Translations under genes and position numbers: made by a program
DNA from: Clostridiales bacterium
GTDB taxonomy: Bacteria > Bacillota > Clostridia > Lachnospirales > Lachnospiraceae
DNA length: 41,033 bases
Reading direction: 5' to 3'
Assembly: GCA_012519695.1 (NCBI GenBank)
Contig: JAAYPT010000065.1
Coordinates: 1-41,033, forward strand
Notes under the pieces: generated by a model
Told to the model about the DNA's origin: nothing
Databases searched by the model: none
Seen by the model: the letters and a program-made list of their open reading frames with translations, nothing else
Shown: positions 17,363 through 28,265 of the stretch, in pieces
Layout: each line of letters begins with the position of its first letter
How positions within the stretch are numbered: position 1 is the stretch's first letter

Positions 17363-17377
17363 ATTGTACCATAGCAG

Positions 17378-17391
<14 letters not shown>
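17363..17391 (-). promoter_or_regulatory. Sigma-A promoter for secG
   Basis: On the minus strand a perfect TTGACA (17386-17391) and TACAAT (17363-17368) are 17 bp apart. The -35 lies inside the last codons of eno. The start point would be near 17356, giving a short leader before the secG GTG. Confidence 0.85.
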
Positions 17392-18710
<1,319 letters not shown>

Positions 18711-18783
18711 TCACATATACCCATACATTTACTCTAATATTGCTTTTCTTGTATCAGTATTTGCCAAATTCGAAAAAATATAC

Positions 18784-18829
18784 AAAAAAGAGACTTTTCC
18801 ACAGTCACTACTGCTTCAAAAGTCTCTTT
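18784..18829 (-). terminator. Terminator after purB
   Basis: A 12-bp stem (18787-18798 with 18818-18829) closes a 19-nt loop and ends in a T run on the minus strand, about 25 nt past the purB stop. It separates the purine genes from eno. A T-rich flank on the other side makes some activity in both directions possible. Confidence 0.82.
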
Positions 18830-18852
18830 CCACACTTTTATTCTAAAAATTC

Positions 18853-20304
18853 TTATACGTTAATCTCTGCTGTCATACCTAAGACTGCTTTATTTTTTTC
18901 TAATACCGGATTTACTACATTCTGTAAGAACTTCTCTACCTGTAATGGTGCACGTCCTACATATTTAGATGGATCCATGGATTTTTCAAGTTCTTCTAAG
19001 CTCAGGTTAAATGCTGGGTCTGCTGCGATTAACTCTAACAGATTGTTATCTTTTCCTTCTACTTTAACGTTCTTTCCTGCTTCCATAGAAAGCTGACGAA
19101 TCTTTTCATGCATTTCCTGACGGTTTCCACCATTCTTTACCGCATCCATCATAATATTTTCTGTTGCCATAAATGGAAGTTCTGCCATCATGTGCTTACG
19201 GATTACTTTGTCATATACTACCAATCCGTCTACTACATTGAGACAAAGGTCTAAGATTCCGTCAATTGCTAAAAATCCTTCTGGAATAGAAAGACGTTTG
19301 TTTGCAGAATCATCTAAAGTTCTTTCAAACCACTGTGTAGCGGAAGTAATTGCCGGGTTCAATGCATCTACCATGACATAACGAGCTAATGATGCAATAC
19401 GTTCGGAACGCATTGGATTTCTCTTATATGCCATAGCTGAGGAACCGATCTGGTTCTTTTCAAATGGTTCTTCTACTTCTTTTAAGTGCTGTAACAAACG
19501 AATGTCATTTGACATCTTATGTGCACTTGCTGCAATTCCTGCTAAAATATTTGCAACTCTTGTATCTACTTTTCTGGAATAGGTCTGTCCGGAAACTGCA
19601 TAGCAATCCTTGAATCCCATTTTTTCTGCGATCATCGGATCAATCTTATCGATAGTTTCCTGATCTCCTGCAAATAATTCCTGGAAACTTGCCTGTGTTC
19701 CTGTTGTTCCTTTTGAACCTAACAGTTTCAAACTATTCTGTACATACTCTAAGTCTTCTAAGTCCATGATAAATTCCTGTGCCCAAAGAGTTGCTCTTTT
19801 TCCTACAGTTGTAGGCTGTGCCGGCTGGAAGTGGGTAAATGCTAAGGTAGGTAAATCCTTGTATGTATCTGCAAATTTACCAAGCTCTGCAATTACATTT
19901 ACTAATTTTTTATGAACTAATTTTAATGCTTCGTTCATTACGATAATGTCAGTATTATCACCTACATAACAGGATGTTGCTCCTAAATGGATAATTCCTG
20001 CTGCCTTTGGACACTGCTGTCCATATGCATATACATGACTCATAACATCATGACGTACTAATTTTTCTCTTTCTTTTGCCACATCATAATTGATATCATC
20101 AATGTGACTCTTCATTTCATCGATCTGTTCCTGTGTAATAACAGGCTTTCCATTCTCGCTTAATCCAAGTTCCATTTCTGTTTCTGCAAGAGCAATCCAT
20201 AATTTTCTCCATGTACGAAACTTCATATCTGGTGAAAAAATGTACTGCATTTCTTTGCTTGCATAACGCTCAGATAATGGACTGTTATATCTATCTGTTG
20301 CCAT
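18853..20304 (-). CDS. purB: Adenylosuccinate lyase
   Basis: The start is set at ATG 20304 (MATDRYNSPLSERYASKEM) with AAAGGAG 8 nt upstream; the open frame extends further upstream only through the repeat region. The roughly 483-residue product carries the fumarase/aspartase signature GSSAMAYKRNPMRSE, with TSCYVGDNTDI and THFQPAQPTT supplying active-site residues. PurB cleaves SAICAR and adenylosuccinate with release of fumarate, the step after PurC in IMP synthesis and the last step to AMP. It lies downstream of purC and purF, with a 344-bp repeat-filled gap after purF. Confidence 0.96.
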   Translation of the reverse strand: MATDRYNSPLSERYASKEMQYIFSPDMKFRTWRKLWIALAETEMELGLSENGKPVITQEQIDEMKSHIDDINYDVAKEREKLVRHDVMSHVYAYGQQCPKAAGIIHLGATSCYVGDNTDIIVMNEALKLVHKKLVNVIAELGKFADTYKDLPTLAFTHFQPAQPTTVGKRATLWAQEFIMDLEDLEYVQNSLKLLGSKGTTGTQASFQELFAGDQETIDKIDPMIAEKMGFKDCYAVSGQTYSRKVDTRVANILAGIAASAHKMSNDIRLLQHLKEVEEPFEKNQIGSSAMAYKRNPMRSERIASLARYVMVDALNPAITSATQWFERTLDDSANKRLSIPEGFLAIDGILDLCLNVVDGLVVYDKVIRKHMMAELPFMATENIMMDAVKNGGNRQEMHEKIRQLSMEAGKNVKVEGKDNNLLELIAADPAFNLSLEELEKSMDPSKYVGRAPLQVEKFLQNVVNPVLEKNKAVLGMTAEINV

Positions 20305-20327
20305 TTGTATTCTCCTTTTCTTTCCTA

Positions 20328-20592
20328 TAATCGCAGCGACGCTCACTGCGAATCCGCTTCGCTTCTTCACAGGGTCCGTTGCACTCCCATGGACTTTCGC
20401 CCTGCTTCGCAGACTGCCTGCACCTTTAAATATCTTGTAATCGTAGCGACGCTCACTGTGAATCCGCTTTGCTCCTTCACAGTGTCCGTTGCACTCCCAT
20501 GGACTTTCGCCCTGCTTCGCAGACTGCCCGCACCGCTCATCTCGAATTCGCCCTGCTCATTCTCGTTGTACGTTGCACCTTTAAATATCTTC
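20328..20592. repeat. Tandem direct repeat (about 110-bp period) in the purF-purB gap
   Basis: Two near-identical units start at 20328 and 20438, period 110 bp, each with TAATCG(C/T)AGCGACGCTCACT at one end and GCAGACTGCC(T/C)GCACC at the other. The sub-sequence CACCTTTAAATATCTT recurs at 20421 and 20577. The units are clearly more GC-rich than the flanking genes. A stem-forming segment (about 20593-20628) lies on the purF side. Open frames through it exist but have no credible start context. It looks like a dispersed intergenic element that duplicated locally. It accounts for the gap 20305-20648. Confidence 0.8.
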
Positions 20593-20648
20593 ACAGAAAC
20601 TTTTCCATGCCAGCATGAAAGTTTCTGCTTCAGCTATTTGCAGTCTGC

Positions 20649-22094
20649 TTATCGCTCATAATCTCCTCGAATATCATCTTCTGGTGGAGCCATTGGATAT
20701 TTTCCATTAAAGCATCCGGTACAGATTGGAAGTCCTTCGGATAATTCTGTCAAACGTTCCAGTCCAAGATATCCTAAGCTGTCTGCTCCGATAATATCAC
20801 GAATTTCTTCAATTGTACGGTTATATGCGATTAACTGATTTCTCTCCGGAATATCTGTTCCAAAGTAGCATGGCCATAAAAATGGCGGGGAAGAAATTCT
20901 TACATGCACTTCTGTTGCTCCTGCTTCACGAAGCATCTTTACGATACGGTCTGAAGTGGTTCCACGCACGATGGAATCGTCTATCATAATGACACGTTTT
21001 CCTTTTACAGATTCAGCTAATACGTTTAACTTTATTTTTACACTTGATTCACGATTGCTCTGCTTTGGCTTAATAAATGTACGACCTACATATCCATTTT
21101 TTACAAAAGCAGTTCCATATGGGATTCCAGATTCCATTGCATATCCCAATGCTGCTGCATTACCGGATTCCGGTACACCAACTACTAAATCTGCCTCTAC
21201 CGGTGAATCCATTGCAAGGAAACGACCTGCTTTAATTCTGGAACCATACACACTGACTCCATCAATATGGCTGTCCGGTCTTGCAAAGTAAATGTATTCG
21301 AAAATACATCTTGCTTCCTTCTCTTTTGGTAAACACAAACTTGTATCTGACTGGATTCCTTCCGGTGTAATCGTTACAATTTCTCCCGGAAGTACATCTC
21401 TTACATACTCTGCACCAACAGTGTCAAGCGCACATGTCTCAGATGCCAAAATATAAGCATTATCACGCTTTCCAATGCAAAGAGGTTTGAATCCAAATGG
21501 GTCTCTTGCGCCGACTAATTTTCTCGGGCTCATTACTACTAATGAGAATGCTCCCTTGATTTTCTTAATTGCTCGTCCCACTGCTTCTTCGACTGTTTTA
21601 CTATTCAAACGTTCTCTTGCAATGTGATACGCAATTACTTCTGAATCAATCGTTGTCTGGAAAATAGCTCCTGTATATTCCAAATCATGGCGTAATTCCT
21701 TTGCATTAATCAAGTTACCATTATGCGCTAATGCCAAAGTTCCTTTTACATAATTCAATACTAATGGCTGCGCATTCTCTCTAGTAGATGCTCCAGCAGT
21801 AGAATAACGTACATGTCCTACTCCGATATCGCCCTTCATAGGTTCCAGATTTTCCTGAGTAAATACTTCATTTACCAGTCCCATTCCCTTATGAGAGGTT
21901 ACTTTTCCTTTTGGACCATTTGTTTCACTTACTGCAATACCACAGCTTTCCTGTCCTCTGTGCTGTAATGCAAACAACCCATAATAAATGGTGGAAGCCA
22001 CGTCATTTCCATCAAAATCATACATTCCGAAAACGCCACACTCTTCGTGCAATTCGTCTCCTGAAATATTCTTTTCTATCTTATCGTTGTTCAT
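20649..22094 (-). CDS. purF: Amidophosphoribosyltransferase
   Basis: A 481-residue first enzyme of purine synthesis, making phosphoribosylamine from PRPP and glutamine. It has the short propeptide before the catalytic Cys (EECGVFGMYDF, Cys19) typical of Bacillus-type PurF, an N-terminal glutaminase domain (GHVRYSTAG, ALAHNGNL), and the PRPP-binding loop VIMIDDSIVRGTT in the C-terminal PRTase domain. Cys residues near the C-terminus (ICTGCFNG) fit the iron-sulfur form. It follows purC by 17 bp; CTGGAG precedes its ATG. Confidence 0.97.
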   Translation of the reverse strand: MNNDKIEKNISGDELHEECGVFGMYDFDGNDVASTIYYGLFALQHRGQESCGIAVSETNGPKGKVTSHKGMGLVNEVFTQENLEPMKGDIGVGHVRYSTAGASTRENAQPLVLNYVKGTLALAHNGNLINAKELRHDLEYTGAIFQTTIDSEVIAYHIARERLNSKTVEEAVGRAIKKIKGAFSLVVMSPRKLVGARDPFGFKPLCIGKRDNAYILASETCALDTVGAEYVRDVLPGEIVTITPEGIQSDTSLCLPKEKEARCIFEYIYFARPDSHIDGVSVYGSRIKAGRFLAMDSPVEADLVVGVPESGNAAALGYAMESGIPYGTAFVKNGYVGRTFIKPKQSNRESSVKIKLNVLAESVKGKRVIMIDDSIVRGTTSDRIVKMLREAGATEVHVRISSPPFLWPCYFGTDIPERNQLIAYNRTIEEIRDIIGADSLGYLGLERLTELSEGLPICTGCFNGKYPMAPPEDDIRGDYER

Positions 22095-22111
22095 AGATTT
22101 CTCCAGTTCTA

Positions 22112-22990
22112 CTATGCAAATTTTTTACCGGTTAACAATTCGTATGCTTCTTTATATTTATCAACAGTCTTATCTACTACTTCCTGTGGCAGTAAGTAAT
22201 CACTATCCGGATTCTGTTTTAACCAATCTCTTACAAACTGTTTATCAAAAGATGGTTGTGATTTTCCTGCTTCGTATCCTTCTAATGGCCAGAAACGAGA
22301 ACTATCTGGTGTAAGCATTTCATCACCTAAAACAACTTTTCCGTTTTCATCTAAACCAAACTCAAACTTTGTATCAGCAATAATGATTCCCTTGCTTAAA
22401 GCATATTCTGCACATTTCTTATATAATGCAATTGTACAATCCTTAATCTGCTGTGCATAATCAGCACCTTTTCCCGGATAAATCTTTTCTAATACTTCTA
22501 CACTTTTTTCAAAAGAAATATTCTCATCATGATCTCCAAGTTCTGCCTTAGTACTTGGTGTGTAAATTGGTTCTGGTAACTTGTCTGATTCCTTTAATCC
22601 TTCCGGTAATTTAATTCCACAGACTGTTCCGTTCTCCTGATAGCTTGCCCAGCCGCTTCCTGTAATATATCCACGCACGATACATTCAATTGGAAGCATC
22701 TCTAATTTCTTACACATCATACTGTTACCATCAAATCTCTCATTTCTGAAAAATTCCGGCATATCATTCACATCCACGGAAAGCATATGGTTCGGTACAA
22801 TGTCTTTTGTAAAATCAAACCAAAACTTAGACATTTGTGTAAGGATTGCACCTTTCTTTGTAACTTTATTTTTCAAAATAACATCAAACGCAGAAATTCT
22901 ATCTGTTGCTACAATAATCAGATTATCTCCATTATCATAAACTTCGCGTACCTTTCCTTCTTTTACTGGTTTAAATTCCTGAATACTCAT
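22112..22990 (-). CDS. purC: SAICAR synthetase
   Basis: A 292-residue phosphoribosylaminoimidazole-succinocarboxamide synthase, slightly longer than the usual 235-240 of Bacillus and closer to the long form. Signatures DRISAFDVIL, ECIVRGYITGSGW and DTKFEFG are visible. It joins aspartate to CAIR using ATP. GGAGG is 6 nt before ATG 22990. It is the first gene of the purC-purF-(repeat)-purB series, behind a strong promoter. Confidence 0.96.
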   Translation of the reverse strand: MSIQEFKPVKEGKVREVYDNGDNLIIVATDRISAFDVILKNKVTKKGAILTQMSKFWFDFTKDIVPNHMLSVDVNDMPEFFRNERFDGNSMMCKKLEMLPIECIVRGYITGSGWASYQENGTVCGIKLPEGLKESDKLPEPIYTPSTKAELGDHDENISFEKSVEVLEKIYPGKGADYAQQIKDCTIALYKKCAEYALSKGIIIADTKFEFGLDENGKVVLGDEMLTPDSSRFWPLEGYEAGKSQPSFDKQFVRDWLKQNPDSDYLLPQEVVDKTVDKYKEAYELLTGKKFA

Positions 22991-23057
22991 TGTTATCCTC
23001 CATTCTCACTTTCCTGATATTGGCACCCATTCGGTGCATATTTTAACATACGATTTG

Positions 23058-23087
23058 ATTATAATACAGTCACTTTCCCTAAGTCAA
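23058..23087 (-). promoter_or_regulatory. Sigma-A promoter of the purC-purF genes
   Basis: On the minus strand TTGACT (23082-23087) and a consensus TATAAT (23058-23063) are 18 bp apart. The leader of about 60 nt contains a small hairpin with GCACC/GGTGC arms (about 23024-23038). No guanine/purine riboswitch core is visible in it. Confidence 0.82.
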
Positions 23088-23267
23088 TGAAATTCCTGCC
23101 AGTTCCCCGCTTTCTGATTGTAGAAAATTTTCGTCGTTTCTTTAGATATTTTGTATAATTTAGTTGTTTCATTAGCTGTACTTATAAACGTTCTTATCAT
23201 CTCTTATCTTGACGAAGTGAAAATATTCTGTTAAGGTATGCTTATAAAAATGTAGGAGATGATAGTT

Positions 23268-23615
23268 ATGATTGAAAAAAGAAGAAGTACCAGGGTTCCC
23301 ATACACCTTACATTAAGTATTTGTGACTTATACAAACAGGATGTTTCCGGAATTCACCAGTTAGATGCACCAATAGAAGTAACTGATATTTCAGAACATG
23401 GCGTAGGATTTACTTCTGAGTGTATTTTACCTTTGGATTACTATTTCAATGCTTCTGTCAACTTTCAAAATGATATCAGCTATACTGCAACACTTCAAAT
23501 CGTTCGTTGCAATATTATTGATGGCTCTCATTATTCTTACGGTGGAGCATTTATCAATCTTTCACCTGAATTACTTGAAAACATTCGTGACCATGTATCT
23601 CTCTACTCAGAATAA
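23268..23615 (+). CDS. Single-domain PilZ protein (c-di-GMP binding)
   Basis: ATG 23268 is used because GGAG lies 9 nt upstream; the ATG at 23259 directly abuts GGAG. The 115-residue protein is essentially a PilZ domain, with the RRSTR motif near the N-terminus (RxxxR) and DISEHGVGF (D-x-S-x-x-G), the two elements that bind cyclic di-GMP. There is no other domain or membrane segment. It is the only plus-strand gene in the first 39 kb, divergent from purC. It is likely an adaptor that reports c-di-GMP to motility, surface or enzyme partners that cannot be named from here. Confidence 0.88.
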   Translation: MIEKRRSTRVPIHLTLSICDLYKQDVSGIHQLDAPIEVTDISEHGVGFTSECILPLDYYFNASVNFQNDISYTATLQIVRCNIIDGSHYSYGGAFINLSPELLENIRDHVSLYSE

Positions 23616-23640
23616 AATGTGATATTTTCTATGATAACGA

Positions 23641-23680
23641 TAGGAAAAGACAGTACCTATACCGGCACTGTCTTTTCCTA
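23641..23680. terminator. Bidirectional terminator between the PilZ gene and gpmI
   Basis: A perfect 14-bp stem (23641-23654 with 23667-23680) with a 12-nt loop sits between two convergent genes. The T-rich 3' arm (TCTTTTCCTATTTCT) is on the plus strand; the other orientation is similar. Confidence 0.8.
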
Positions 23681-23703
23681 TTTCTAAGGTTTTACTTTTC
23701 TTT

Positions 23704-25245
23704 TTACTTTCTTACTAATAAGGATTTTCCAGTCATTTCTTCCGGCTGTTTCATTCCCATAATCTCAAGTAAAGTTGGAGCTATATCTGCTAAACATCCA
23801 CCTTCTCTTAAAGTATATGCCGGGTCATAATTTACTAAGATAAATGGAACCGGATTGGTAGTATGTGCTGTATAGCTTTCTCCAGTTGTATAGTCAATCA
23901 ACTGTTCTGCATTTCCGTGGTCCGCACAAACAAACATTGTTCCGTCCACTTCTTTTAATGCTGCTACAGCCTTTCCTACACAAGTATCAACTGCTTCTAC
24001 TGCTGCAATTGCTGCTGCTTCTACTCCGGTATGTCCTACCATATCCGGGTTTGCAAAGTTAATGATAATCACATCATACTTATCGGACTTAATTGCTCCT
24101 ACTAACTTATCGCAAACTTCATATGCGCTCATTTCCGGTTTTAAGTCATAAGTAGCTACTTTTGGAGATTTTACTAAGATTCTGTCTTCGCCTTTATTTG
24201 GTTCTTCTACACCACCATTAAAGAAGAATGTAACGTGTGCATATTTCTCTGTTTCTGCAATTCTTGCCTGAGTTTTTCCATTGTCTGCAAGAATCTGTCC
24301 AAATGTATTCTTTAACTCTACTTTATGGAATGCTACTAATTTATTTGGAATTGTTACATCATACTCAGTAAAGCATACATAAGTAACGTTCTTTCTTGCT
24401 CCTCTTTCAAATCCGTCAAAATCATCTGCACAGAAAGCTCTGGTAATTTCTCTTGCACGGTCAGGACGGAAATTGAAGAAGATAACACTATCTTTATCAT
24501 TTACAGTAGCAACTGGCTGTCCATCTTTTTCGATTACAGTAGGTACTACGAATTCATCTGTAACTTCTTCTGCATAAGAAGCTTCAATTGCTGCTACGGC
24601 ACTGGCTGCTTTTTTACCTTCGCCGTTTGCAACTGCCTTGTAAGCAGCTTCTACTCTATCCCAACGATTATCACGATCCATCGCATAGTAACGTCCGATA
24701 ATGGATGCAATTTCACCTACACCGATTTCTTTCATTTTCTGTTCTAACTCTTCGATAAATCCTTTACCGGAAGTTGGTGCAGTATCACGTCCGTCTAAGA
24801 AGCAATGTACATATACTTTTTCAATTCCTTCTTTTTTTGCCATTTCCAATAATCCATATAAATGTGTGTTATGGCTGTGTACACCACCGTCAGATAAAAG
24901 ACCGAATAAATGAAGTGCGGAATTGTTTTCCTTAACATTCTTCATTCCTGCAAGTAATGCTTCGTTTTTAAAGAAATCTCCATCTTCAATCTCTTTTGTA
25001 ATTCTGGTTAATTCCTGATAAACAATTCTTCCGGCACCCATATTCAGATGTCCTACTTCAGAGTTACCCATCTGTCCATCTGGAAGTCCTACTGCAAGTC
25101 CACTTGCATATCCTTTTACAAATGGATATTCTTTCATCAATGCATCAATATTTGGTGTATTTGCCTCATATACAGCATTTGCCTTATGATTGTCATTTAA
25201 TCCAAATCCATCCAAAATCATTAATACGGTAGGTTTCTTACTCAT
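23704..25245 (-). CDS. gpmI: Phosphoglycerate mutase, cofactor-independent
   Basis: A 513-residue iPGM that interconverts 3- and 2-phosphoglycerate. It carries the alkaline-phosphatase-fold metal residues (Asp12 in LDGFG; Ser62 in [11 protein letters not shown], the phosphorylated residue; [12 protein letters not shown] near the C-terminus). Length and sequence match Firmicutes enzymes, and Mn2+ dependence is known for the family. GAGGAG precedes ATG 25245. It follows the CapA-like gene after 75 bp, where I see no clear terminator. Confidence 0.97.
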   Translation of the reverse strand: MSKKPTVLMILDGFGLNDNHKANAVYEANTPNIDALMKEYPFVKGYASGLAVGLPDGQMGNSEVGHLNMGAGRIVYQELTRITKEIEDGDFFKNEALLAGMKNVKENNSALHLFGLLSDGGVHSHNTHLYGLLEMAKKEGIEKVYVHCFLDGRDTAPTSGKGFIEELEQKMKEIGVGEIASIIGRYYAMDRDNRWDRVEAAYKAVANGEGKKAASAVAAIEASYAEEVTDEFVVPTVIEKDGQPVATVNDKDSVIFFNFRPDRAREITRAFCADDFDGFERGARKNVTYVCFTEYDVTIPNKLVAFHKVELKNTFGQILADNGKTQARIAETEKYAHVTFFFNGGVEEPNKGEDRILVKSPKVATYDLKPEMSAYEVCDKLVGAIKSDKYDVIIINFANPDMVGHTGVEAAAIAAVEAVDTCVGKAVAALKEVDGTMFVCADHGNAEQLIDYTTGESYTAHTTNPVPFILVNYDPAYTLREGGCLADIAPTLLEIMGMKQPEEMTGKSLLVRK

Positions 25246-25320
25246 AATAGTCTCCTCTTTCTTAAAAAAATTTGTTTATATTTAACCGTTGGGATTACAT
25301 AATTCCATACGGTACGTTGT

Positions 25321-26742
25321 CTATTCTTCACTTACATAGCCTTCACTATTCACTTGAACTCCCGGTGCGGAAATCTCTTGCATAAAATCCAAAATGCGCT
25401 GTTTTTCTCCCGTTTCTTCCACCAAAGACGTTACACAATCTTGTTGAATACATGGCAAAAACCGAAAGTCTATTGTATTAGAATCTGTATGAATAATCAC
25501 TTGAGATAATCCGGTATCTAACTTCTTGTCGCTAAACCAAAAGTTACCAAGACTATAAATAATCGGCTTTCCTTCATAATAATCAAACCCTTGAAGGCAA
25601 TGGGTATGTCCACCAATAATCACATCTGCTCCTGCATCTATAAATTGCTGTCCTAAGCTCACCTGGTCACTGCCATATTGGTTCGTTCCCTCGGTTCCCC
25701 AATGTACAAATGCTATCACATAATCACTGTTCTTGCGTGCCTTTTCGATAACAGAAAGAAACTTATCCGGATTCAAAGTCTTTAACACTCCCGGACTATC
25801 CACGGTTGCTTCCTTCGTGTAATTGGTAGAACGTTCAATCTGTGTGGCTGCTACAATGGTAATCTTACGCCCATTCGCAATAAAGGAAACCGGCTGCATT
25901 GCCTCTTCTAAATTGCGTCCTGCTCCCACATAAGGCATTCCTGCCTGTTCTAATGTCTCCAAAGTATCTACCAATGCCGTTGGACCATAATCATACACAT
26001 GATTATTGGCAACAGATACAATGTCTGTCCCTAAAGTTCCTAAAACACTTACCCTTCTGGGATTTGCCCGGAATGTATACGTCTTTCCCGCTAATGGTTC
26101 TCCACCGGTACTGTAAGTATACTCATTATTAATCATTAGAATATCGGCACTTCGCATTTCTGTCAACAAAGCCTGGGACATACAATCTTCTATTCCATTG
26201 GGCTGTTCATCCATATGCTCTGTGGTAGGCCAATCTTCACATAAATTAATATCACCTGTAAAATCCAAAACCACCTGATTTGGTTCTGCGCATTCTTTCT
26301 GATATACCTTTTCCAGCATATAACTTTGAAATCCTGTACATTCACAATATTCAAGCCATAACACATGAATAGACTTTCCTGTAATGGCATACCATTGCTC
26401 ACAATCCTGTGTCTCTTCCTCTACTGCATCCGCTAACTTATAAACACATTCTTCACCATATGTTCCAGATAACCACAGAAAAAATGATTCGTCTAATAGA
26501 TATCCACCTATAAATTCCCGATTTGCATCATCTAGAATCTGTTCTATTGCATCACCTAAATTATCCGGTTGATTCTCTGCTGTTTCTTCTACTTCACTCT
26601 GTTGTACTGTCTCTGAAACCGGCTGTTCTGCCGCTTCTTTTCTCGTTTCATTTGCAACAGTTTCCTTGGTAACCTTCGTACAACTACACAGTATACAACA
26701 GAACATGACCAATAAAATCCAGATTTTTCGTCTTTTATTCAT
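25321..26742 (-). CDS. CapA/PgsA-type metallophosphatase lipoprotein
   Basis: A 473-residue exported protein. The N-terminus (MNKRRK, hydrophobic core, lipobox LCSC with Cys21) predicts a lipoprotein. After a Glu/Thr-rich linker and an about 100-residue region, a PGA_cap (CapA) metallophosphatase-like domain runs from about residue 156 to 440: DFTGDINL, ANNHVYDYG, FVHWGTE, GADVIIGGHTHCLQG, YSLGNFWF. CapA proteins take part in poly-gamma-glutamate synthesis, but no capB or capC lies nearby, so this stand-alone form more likely has another envelope role. It has its own promoter overlapping the end of mgtE. Confidence 0.88.
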   Translation of the reverse strand: MNKRRKIWILLVMFCCILCSCTKVTKETVANETRKEAAEQPVSETVQQSEVEETAENQPDNLGDAIEQILDDANREFIGGYLLDESFFLWLSGTYGEECVYKLADAVEEETQDCEQWYAITGKSIHVLWLEYCECTGFQSYMLEKVYQKECAEPNQVVLDFTGDINLCEDWPTTEHMDEQPNGIEDCMSQALLTEMRSADILMINNEYTYSTGGEPLAGKTYTFRANPRRVSVLGTLGTDIVSVANNHVYDYGPTALVDTLETLEQAGMPYVGAGRNLEEAMQPVSFIANGRKITIVAATQIERSTNYTKEATVDSPGVLKTLNPDKFLSVIEKARKNSDYVIAFVHWGTEGTNQYGSDQVSLGQQFIDAGADVIIGGHTHCLQGFDYYEGKPIIYSLGNFWFSDKKLDTGLSQVIIHTDSNTIDFRFLPCIQQDCVTSLVEETGEKQRILDFMQEISAPGVQVNSEGYVSEE

Positions 26743-26808
26743 GGATGTACCTCATCTTTTGTTGAATGTAACCATTTTCTGAAAATGATTGCTTCATCAC
26801 GCGGACTA

Positions 26809-26837
26809 AGTATAGCATATTTTTAACTTATTTACAA
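26809..26837 (-). promoter_or_regulatory. Promoter of the CapA-like gene
   Basis: On the minus strand TTGTAA (26832-26837) and an extended -10, TGC-TATACT (26809-26814), are 17 bp apart. The -35 overlaps the mgtE stop codon. Confidence 0.65.
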
Positions 26838-28265
26838 CAAATTCAAATGCAGTATATTAATTAGAAATATCCATGCTAATCCATAATATACTACCACACC
26901 TACCAGGTCATTTATGGTACTGATTAAGGGACCTGATGCAATGGCTGGGTCCATTTTCATTTTTTTAAACACGATTGGTATCATTGCTCCATTAAATCCG
27001 GAAATCATCATAGCTGCTACCAACGCTAAACCAATACATCCTGAAACCGCAAATGCAAATAGTATTGGCTTTCCCTTAACTAACCAAATATATACACCGA
27101 TAATTCCAAATCCTAAGATTCCAAGTAATACACCGTTTGAAAATCCAATACGCGTTTCCTTCCATACTAGATGTAATTTTTCCTTCATAGAAAGATTTTC
27201 ATCCATCAACACACGAATCGTTACCGCCAAAGACTGGGTTCCTACATTTCCGGACATTCCAAGAATCAGGGATTGAAATGCCATTACTAATGTTAATTCT
27301 GCTACTACTTTTTCAAATATACCTACTACTGCCGAAACACCAAGTCCTAAAAACATTAGTATAATCAGCCATGGGATACGCTTACGAATACTTTGGAATA
27401 TTGGTTCTTGTATATCTTCTTCCGCGGTAAGACCTCCCAACATGGCATAGTCTTCTCCCATTTCTTCATCTACCACTTCAATCAAATCCTGAGCGGTAAT
27501 GACACCTAAAATTCGATTGTCATTATCCAACACCAGAATCGAGTCCTCAGAGTAATCTTTCAAATCTTCAATACACTGTTCTACTGTTTCCTTCGCATAT
27601 ACATACGGATAGGACGTACTGATTAAATCTTCTAATTGTGTATAATCTCGGGCAATAATTAAATCTTTTAAATCTATTGCGCCGTAAAATGTGCCATCAC
27701 TTTCTTCTACATAAACAGTTCCGATATTATCATTTTCGGCTGCCTGATCCACCAAGGCTTTCATTGCCTGACGAACTGCTACGCCTCGCTTTATCACGAT
27801 AAAATTCGTAGTCATATAACTACCAATCTCATCTTCATCATAGGAATGAATCAAGTCAATGTCATGTCTGGATTCCTCATCCAACAATTCAATTAATTCC
27901 TGACTTTTTTCTTCCTCCAGTTCATCCAATACATCTACCGCATCATCCGCGTCCATGGATTCAATAATATCCGCTGCTACTTCCGAATCCAATTCATTGA
28001 TATATGTCTCAACATCTTCTAAATAGGTAAAAATCTCTGATACTGTTTCTTTTCCTAAAATCCGATAGAGTTTTTTACGTTCTTCTGATGTAAGTTCTTC
28101 TAATACATCTGCAATATCATTTTCATGATAATCTTCTAACTGTTCCCGTATTTGTGCATCAGATGCATCACTTTTGATGATAGCTTCCAGCTCTTTTGCA
28201 TAATCTGGCTTTTCCGGCATAATTTCGGATTCATGCCGTATTTCTTTTTCATCTTTGAATTCCAT
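26832..28265 (-). CDS. mgtE: Magnesium transporter MgtE
   Basis: A 477-residue protein with the three parts of MgtE: a soluble, acidic, helical N domain (about 30-140, repeats such as EELTSEERKKLYRILGKE), a CBS pair (about 140-265), and a C-terminal channel domain of five helices (about 290-477) with the conserved SGNVGTQSLA. MgtE is a dimeric Mg2+ channel whose cytosolic domains close it at high Mg2+. AGGAGG lies 7 nt before ATG 28265. A long leader precedes the gene. Confidence 0.96.
   Translation of the reverse strand: MEFKDEKEIRHESEIMPEKPDYAKELEAIIKSDASDAQIREQLEDYHENDIADVLEELTSEERKKLYRILGKETVSEIFTYLEDVETYINELDSEVAADIIESMDADDAVDVLDELEEEKSQELIELLDEESRHDIDLIHSYDEDEIGSYMTTNFIVIKRGVAVRQAMKALVDQAAENDNIGTVYVEESDGTFYGAIDLKDLIIARDYTQLEDLISTSYPYVYAKETVEQCIEDLKDYSEDSILVLDNDNRILGVITAQDLIEVVDEEMGEDYAMLGGLTAEEDIQEPIFQSIRKRIPWLIILMFLGLGVSAVVGIFEKVVAELTLVMAFQSLILGMSGNVGTQSLAVTIRVLMDENLSMKEKLHLVWKETRIGFSNGVLLGILGFGIIGVYIWLVKGKPILFAFAVSGCIGLALVAAMMISGFNGAMIPIVFKKMKMDPAIASGPLISTINDLVGVVVYYGLAWIFLINILHLNLL

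Noticed and set aside
20328-20540. Possible CRISPR array from the repeated units
   Set aside because: Only two units, about 100 bp each, with no spacers of uniform length and no cas genes.
20367-20594. A 75-codon open frame on the minus strand in the purF-purB gap
   Set aside because: It consists almost entirely of the two repeat units, begins at a GTG without a ribosome site, and its reading changes with repeat copy number. Treated as part of the repeat element.
22991-23060. Purine riboswitch in the purC leader
   Set aside because: The leader is about 60 nt and lacks the conserved three-way junction core; only one small hairpin is present.
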